This document shows positions 6,279-8,785 of a DNA stretch of 8,785 nucleotides, piece by piece. Under the pieces are notes generated by a model. That model was not told the DNA's origin. It ran no database searches and saw nothing but the letters and a program-made list of their open reading frames with translations. This DNA comes from an uncultured Rhodospirillaceae bacterium (lineage in GTDB: Bacteria > Pseudomonadota > Alphaproteobacteria > Rhodospirillales > Casp-alpha2). Numbering within the stretch: the first letter of the stretch is position 1; each line of letters starts with the position of its first letter. The DNA is taken from NCBI GenBank assembly GCA_913048145.1, contig CAJWVP010000105.1:1-8785 (forward strand), in the 5' to 3' direction. The position numbers were made by a program, and so were the translations under genes.

Positions 6279-6311
6279 AAAAAAGGCGGTCCGGCGCTTG
6301 GCCGAACCGCC
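6279..6311 (-). terminator. Intrinsic terminator between the BMP gene and guaD
   Basis: Read on the minus strand, the stem runs GGCGGTTCGGC, loop CAAGC, then GCCGGACCGCC, with one A-C mismatch, followed immediately by six T (6279-6284). This is a textbook Rho-independent terminator 11 bases after the BMP gene's stop. Because guaD starts only about 25 bases beyond the T-run with no promoter visible there, the structure could also serve as an attenuator in front of guaD. Confidence 0.85.
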
Positions 6312-6321
6312 GCATTTCCAT

Positions 6322-7392
6322 TTACTTCGGCAAGGAGCCTTCTACACCTTCTACGTAGAAGTTCATGCCCAAAAGGTCACCAGCAGGTGCCGTCTCTCCC
6401 GCCTTCAACCAAGGGGATCCGTCCTGTTTGTTTATTGGACCGGTAAAGGGGTGGAGCTTGCCTGCCGCGATGTCGTCACGAGCTTTTGCAACCATCGTAC
6501 GGACATCCTCCGGAATTTTCTTGGAGAATGGTGCCATGGTAACCATGCCCTCCTTGATACCGTCCCACACATCTCCGCTCTTCCATGTGCCATCCATCGT
6601 GGCCTTGACCCGCGCGACATAATAGGGCCCCCAATTATTAATGATGGCTGTAAGTTGCGCATTTGGACCAAACTTGATCATATCGGAGGCTTGACCAAAG
6701 GCATGAATCCCCTTTTTCTCGGCGATTTGCATCGCAGCAGGTGAGTCTGTGTGCTGCATGAGAATATCCGCGCCTTGGTCGATGAGCGCATTCGCAGCGT
6801 CTGCTTCCTTGCCCGGATCGAACCAGGTAGAGACCCAAATTACCTTGAACTTTACCTGTGGATTGACACTCTTAGCTGCAAGATAGGCCGCGTTTATTCC
6901 ACGAACCACTTCCGGGATAGGAAACGACGCTATGTAACCGATGGTGTTTGTTTTAGTCATCTTGCCCGCGATCAAGCCGATTACGTGGCGACCTTCATAG
7001 AAACGCGCAGAATAAGTAGACACGTTCTTGGCACGCTTATAACCCGTGGCATGTTCAAAGTTTATCTTCGAGAATTGCTTCGCCACTTTCAGTGTTGGGT
7101 TCATAAAACCGAACGACGTCGTGAAAATGATGTCATGACCGCCACGAGCCAATTGCTGAACGACGCGGGCGGCATCCGGGCCTTCAGATACGTTCTCGAC
7201 GTGTTTGGTCTTAACCTTGTTGCCAAAGGCTCTCTCGACAGCCTTTAAGCCCTGATGATGTTCGTAGGTCCAGCCATGATCTCCAATAGGTCCAACATAG
7301 ACGAAACCGACCTTGGTTTGCGCACTCGCAGCGCCTGTGATGGCCAGAGCCACGCCGATAGCCAAAGCAAATGACTTATAGAAGTGTTTCAT
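6322..7392 (-). CDS. BMP-family ABC transporter substrate-binding protein (purine importer)
   Basis: A 356-residue periplasmic binding protein of the Bmp/PnrA family. Residues 1-24 form a Sec signal peptide (basic MKHFYK, hydrophobic core, A-A-S-A before Gln25). There is no lipobox cysteine, so the protein is probably free in the periplasm. The mature part begins TKVGFVYVGPIGDHGWTYEH, the start of the type I periplasmic fold. The ligand region shows GDHGWTYEHHQG (37-48) where nucleoside-binding members have a D-x-x-F/S-F-N motif, and GQASD (233-237) where they have G-V-D-x-D. It sits next to two matching permeases and upstream of guaD, which points to a purine ligand, possibly a free base. 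The ATG follows GGGAGA at 7399-7404. The gene looks lower in GC (42-43% in two 60-base lines counted) than the catabolic genes. The 64-base gap to the upstream permease gene holds no clear promoter or terminator. Confidence 0.9.
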   Translation of the reverse strand: MKHFYKSFALAIGVALAITGAASAQTKVGFVYVGPIGDHGWTYEHHQGLKAVERAFGNKVKTKHVENVSEGPDAARVVQQLARGGHDIIFTTSFGFMNPTLKVAKQFSKINFEHATGYKRAKNVSTYSARFYEGRHVIGLIAGKMTKTNTIGYIASFPIPEVVRGINAAYLAAKSVNPQVKFKVIWVSTWFDPGKEADAANALIDQGADILMQHTDSPAAMQIAEKKGIHAFGQASDMIKFGPNAQLTAIINNWGPYYVARVKATMDGTWKSGDVWDGIKEGMVTMAPFSKKIPEDVRTMVAKARDDIAAGKLHPFTGPINKQDGSPWLKAGETAPAGDLLGMNFYVEGVEGSLPK

Positions 7393-7398
7393 TTCATT

Positions 7399-7404
7399 TC
7401 TCCC
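7399..7404 (-). promoter_or_regulatory. Ribosome-binding site of the BMP-family binding protein
   Basis: GGGAGA on the minus strand, 6 bases before the ATG at 7390-7392, supports the start that gives a complete signal peptide. Confidence 0.7.
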
Positions 7405-7456
7405 GTTTAGAAATTATCGCGCCTTCAATTCTGTCCCGTCTGTTTTACCTTTCTCG

Positions 7457-8377
7457 CTAAGAAGAGGCAAAGAATGGCTTCCCCAGGCAGGCAGGGGCAT
7501 GAAGAGCTGCTCGTGTTTTATTATGGGATATCACTACCAAGACAATTATCGTGACTAGATAGGGAAGCATGGACATGTATTGTGCCTCGATTTCAAAACC
7601 CAACCCCTGGACGTGCAACTGGATCACTGTAACACCACCAAATAGATAAGCCCCAATTAGGGCACGCCCGGGACGCCAGGCGGCAAATACAACAATGGCC
7701 AACGCGATCCAACCGCGTCCAGCTGTCATGCCTTCTACCCACAGTGGCGTTTGAATAATCGACAAGTATGCCCCACCGAGCCCGGCACAGGCTCCTCCGA
7801 AAAGTATGGCCGCCATACGCACGGCAACAACGCTGTAACCAATAGCGTGAGCTGAATCATGGTTCTCACCAATGGATCGTAAAATCAGGCCTAAACGGGT
7901 TTTGTTCAAAAACCAAGACACGCCAATCACCAGCGCTACTGACAGATAAATCAACGGGTCATATGAGAAAAATAGCGGCCCAATAATGGGAATGTCGGAA
8001 AAGAGAAAAATGTGAACTTTCCCAAGAGCCTGGGTTGACTCACCCGAGTATCCTTGCCCCCACAACGCTGCGAGACCGAGGCCAAAAATCGTGAGCGCCA
8101 ATCCTGTGGCCACCTGGTTCGACAAAAGTATCTGGGTCAGCAATCCAAACAAACTGGCCGAAAGAGCGCCTACCAAGGCGGCGGAGGCGATGCCCAGAAT
8201 GTAAGACCCCGTCTCTAGTGTGACTGAAAATCCGGCGATGGCCCCCATAATCATCATGCCCTCAACACCCAGATTGAGAACACCCGACTTCTCGACGACT
8301 AATTCGCCAATGGCCGCAAAGACTAACGGTGTGGCCGCAATGATTACGCCTTGCAAAACAAGAACGAGAAGATCCAT
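7457..8377 (-). CDS. ABC transporter permease, BPD_transp_2 family (NupQ-like)
   Basis: A 306-residue inner-membrane permease with about eight or more hydrophobic segments, of the family serving nucleoside/purine and sugar ABC importers. It carries the family's N-terminal block GELVVEKSGVLNLGVEGMM (24-42), the cytoplasmic coupling loop RSIGENHDSAHAIGY (167-181) that contacts the ATPase, and GRGWIALAIVVFAAWRP (220-236). These match the second, shorter permease of BMP systems such as NupQ. I chose the ATG at 8375-8377 over the longer frame beginning at 8452: the protein then starts MDLLVLVLQG, as the family does, and lies 4 bases after the stop of the upstream permease with GGGG as a weak ribosome-binding site. 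It forms one operon with the upstream permease and probably with the BMP gene 64 bases downstream. Confidence 0.92.
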   Translation of the reverse strand: MDLLVLVLQGVIIAATPLVFAAIGELVVEKSGVLNLGVEGMMIMGAIAGFSVTLETGSYILGIASAALVGALSASLFGLLTQILLSNQVATGLALTIFGLGLAALWGQGYSGESTQALGKVHIFLFSDIPIIGPLFFSYDPLIYLSVALVIGVSWFLNKTRLGLILRSIGENHDSAHAIGYSVVAVRMAAILFGGACAGLGGAYLSIIQTPLWVEGMTAGRGWIALAIVVFAAWRPGRALIGAYLFGGVTVIQLHVQGLGFEIEAQYMSMLPYLVTIIVLVVISHNKTRAALHAPACLGKPFFASS

Positions 8378-8381
8378 AAGC

Positions 8382-8785
8382 CTACCCCGTTGCCCCAGCG
8401 GGCCTGCGCCCAGCCAAACAAATGCGAAAACCAGCCAACACGTCGATGCCAAGAAGAGAGAACAGGAACATACCCTGGAACACGCCTGTCACCGCACTCG
8501 GAAGATTCATCTCGATCTGCGCCGCCTCCCCGCCAATGTAAGTCAGCGCCATCACAAAACCGGCGAACAAAATACCAATGGGTGTCAATCGACCCAGGAA
8601 AGCCACAATAATCGCGGTGAAGCCATAACCGACAGGCAGGGCAGGTACCAGTTGCCCTACTGGGCCCGCCGCCTCAAATGTACCCGCCAAGCCAGCCAGT
8701 CCGCCTGAAATCATTAGGCACAGCCAGACCACCTTATTTTGGATAAACCCGCCAAAGGATGCTGCCTTAGGCGATTGCCCCATGA
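8382..8785 (-). CDS. ABC transporter permease, BPD_transp_2 family (NupP-like), C-terminal part
   Basis: The open frame runs to the window edge, giving about 134 residues of the C-terminal part of the longer permease of a BMP-type importer; the family is usually 350 or so residues. The first visible residues, MGQSPKAASFGGF, correspond to the internal coupling loop (normally G-x-N-P-x-A-A-x-x-G-I) that docks on the ATPase, so the Met near the edge is not a start. Then come membrane segments with GGLAGLAGTFEAAGPVGQL, GYGFTAIIVAFLGRLTPIGI and GGEAAQIEMNLPSAVTGVFQ; this GYGFxxIxVAxLG block is typical of the family. It pairs with the 306-residue permease as a heterodimer. The N-terminal half and the ATPase gene are presumably upstream on the minus strand, outside the window. 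Confidence 0.9.
   Translation of the reverse strand, partial: MGQSPKAASFGGFIQNKVVWLCLMISGGLAGLAGTFEAAGPVGQLVPALPVGYGFTAIIVAFLGRLTPIGILFAGFVMALTYIGGEAAQIEMNLPSAVTGVFQGMFLFSLLGIDVLAGFRICLAGRRPAGATG

Noticed and set aside
6338..6361. Repeat CCTTCTAC twice and a 14-bp palindrome CTTCTACGTAGAAG near the BMP gene's 3' end
   Set aside because: They lie in codons for a repeated V-E-G-V-E-G peptide; coding repetition explains them adequately.
8378..8452. 25-residue N-terminal extension of the 306-residue permease
   Set aside because: It overlaps the C-terminus of the upstream permease by about 70 bases, and the family N-terminus begins at the ATG at 8375-8377.
1..8785. CRISPR array, insertion sequence, tRNA, phage or defence genes
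   Set aside because: No spaced direct repeats, transposase motifs, tRNA-like folds or defence-type proteins seen; all open frames of substance belong to purine metabolism, transport or regulation.

Overview
The window is a purine-catabolism island, most likely from an alphaproteobacterium. The evidence is the PuuE-UraD fusion, a periplasmic BMP-type binding protein with a non-lipoprotein signal peptide, an 8-oxoguanine deaminase, and moderately high GC (about 60% in lines I counted by hand across the catabolic genes). The assignment to a class is inference; no rRNA or tRNA is present.

Layout, left to right. Bases 2-97 are the C-terminal end of a LysR-type regulator (+). It converges on uraH (5-hydroxyisourate hydrolase, 144-506, -). 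An AT-rich divergent promoter region (507-646) separates uraH from a + strand run: a PuuE-UraD fusion (allantoinase + OHCU decarboxylase, 647-2074), an NCS2 xanthine/urate-type permease (2149-3519), a 30-bp perfect palindrome (3544-3573) and an 8-oxoguanine deaminase (3597-4949). Guanine deaminase guaD (4946-6253, -) converges on the last of these, and the two stop codons overlap. A clear intrinsic terminator (6279-6311, -) lies between guaD and an upstream minus-strand ABC importer: BMP-family binding protein (6322-7392), permease (7457-8377) and a second permease cut by the window edge (8382-8785). The ATPase of this importer is presumably just outside the window.

How the genes work together. 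The ABC importer and the NCS2 permease would bring in purines. GuaD turns guanine into xanthine, and 8-oxoguanine deaminase turns 8-oxoguanine directly into urate. After oxidation of urate, UraH converts 5-hydroxyisourate to OHCU, the UraD half decarboxylates OHCU to (S)-allantoin, and the PuuE half opens allantoin to allantoate. Xanthine dehydrogenase and uricase are needed to link these steps but are not in the window.

Every gene belongs to a recognisable family; I see no clearly new system. The points most worth checking are regulatory or concern specificity. Both deaminase genes have a strong hairpin about 25-30 nt before the start codon, with no room for a promoter between. The core of the 30-bp palindrome is repeated on the ribosome-binding site of the next gene. 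The BMP protein appears to lack the ribose-binding aspartate of nucleoside-type relatives. No stretch longer than 300 bases lacks a gene.
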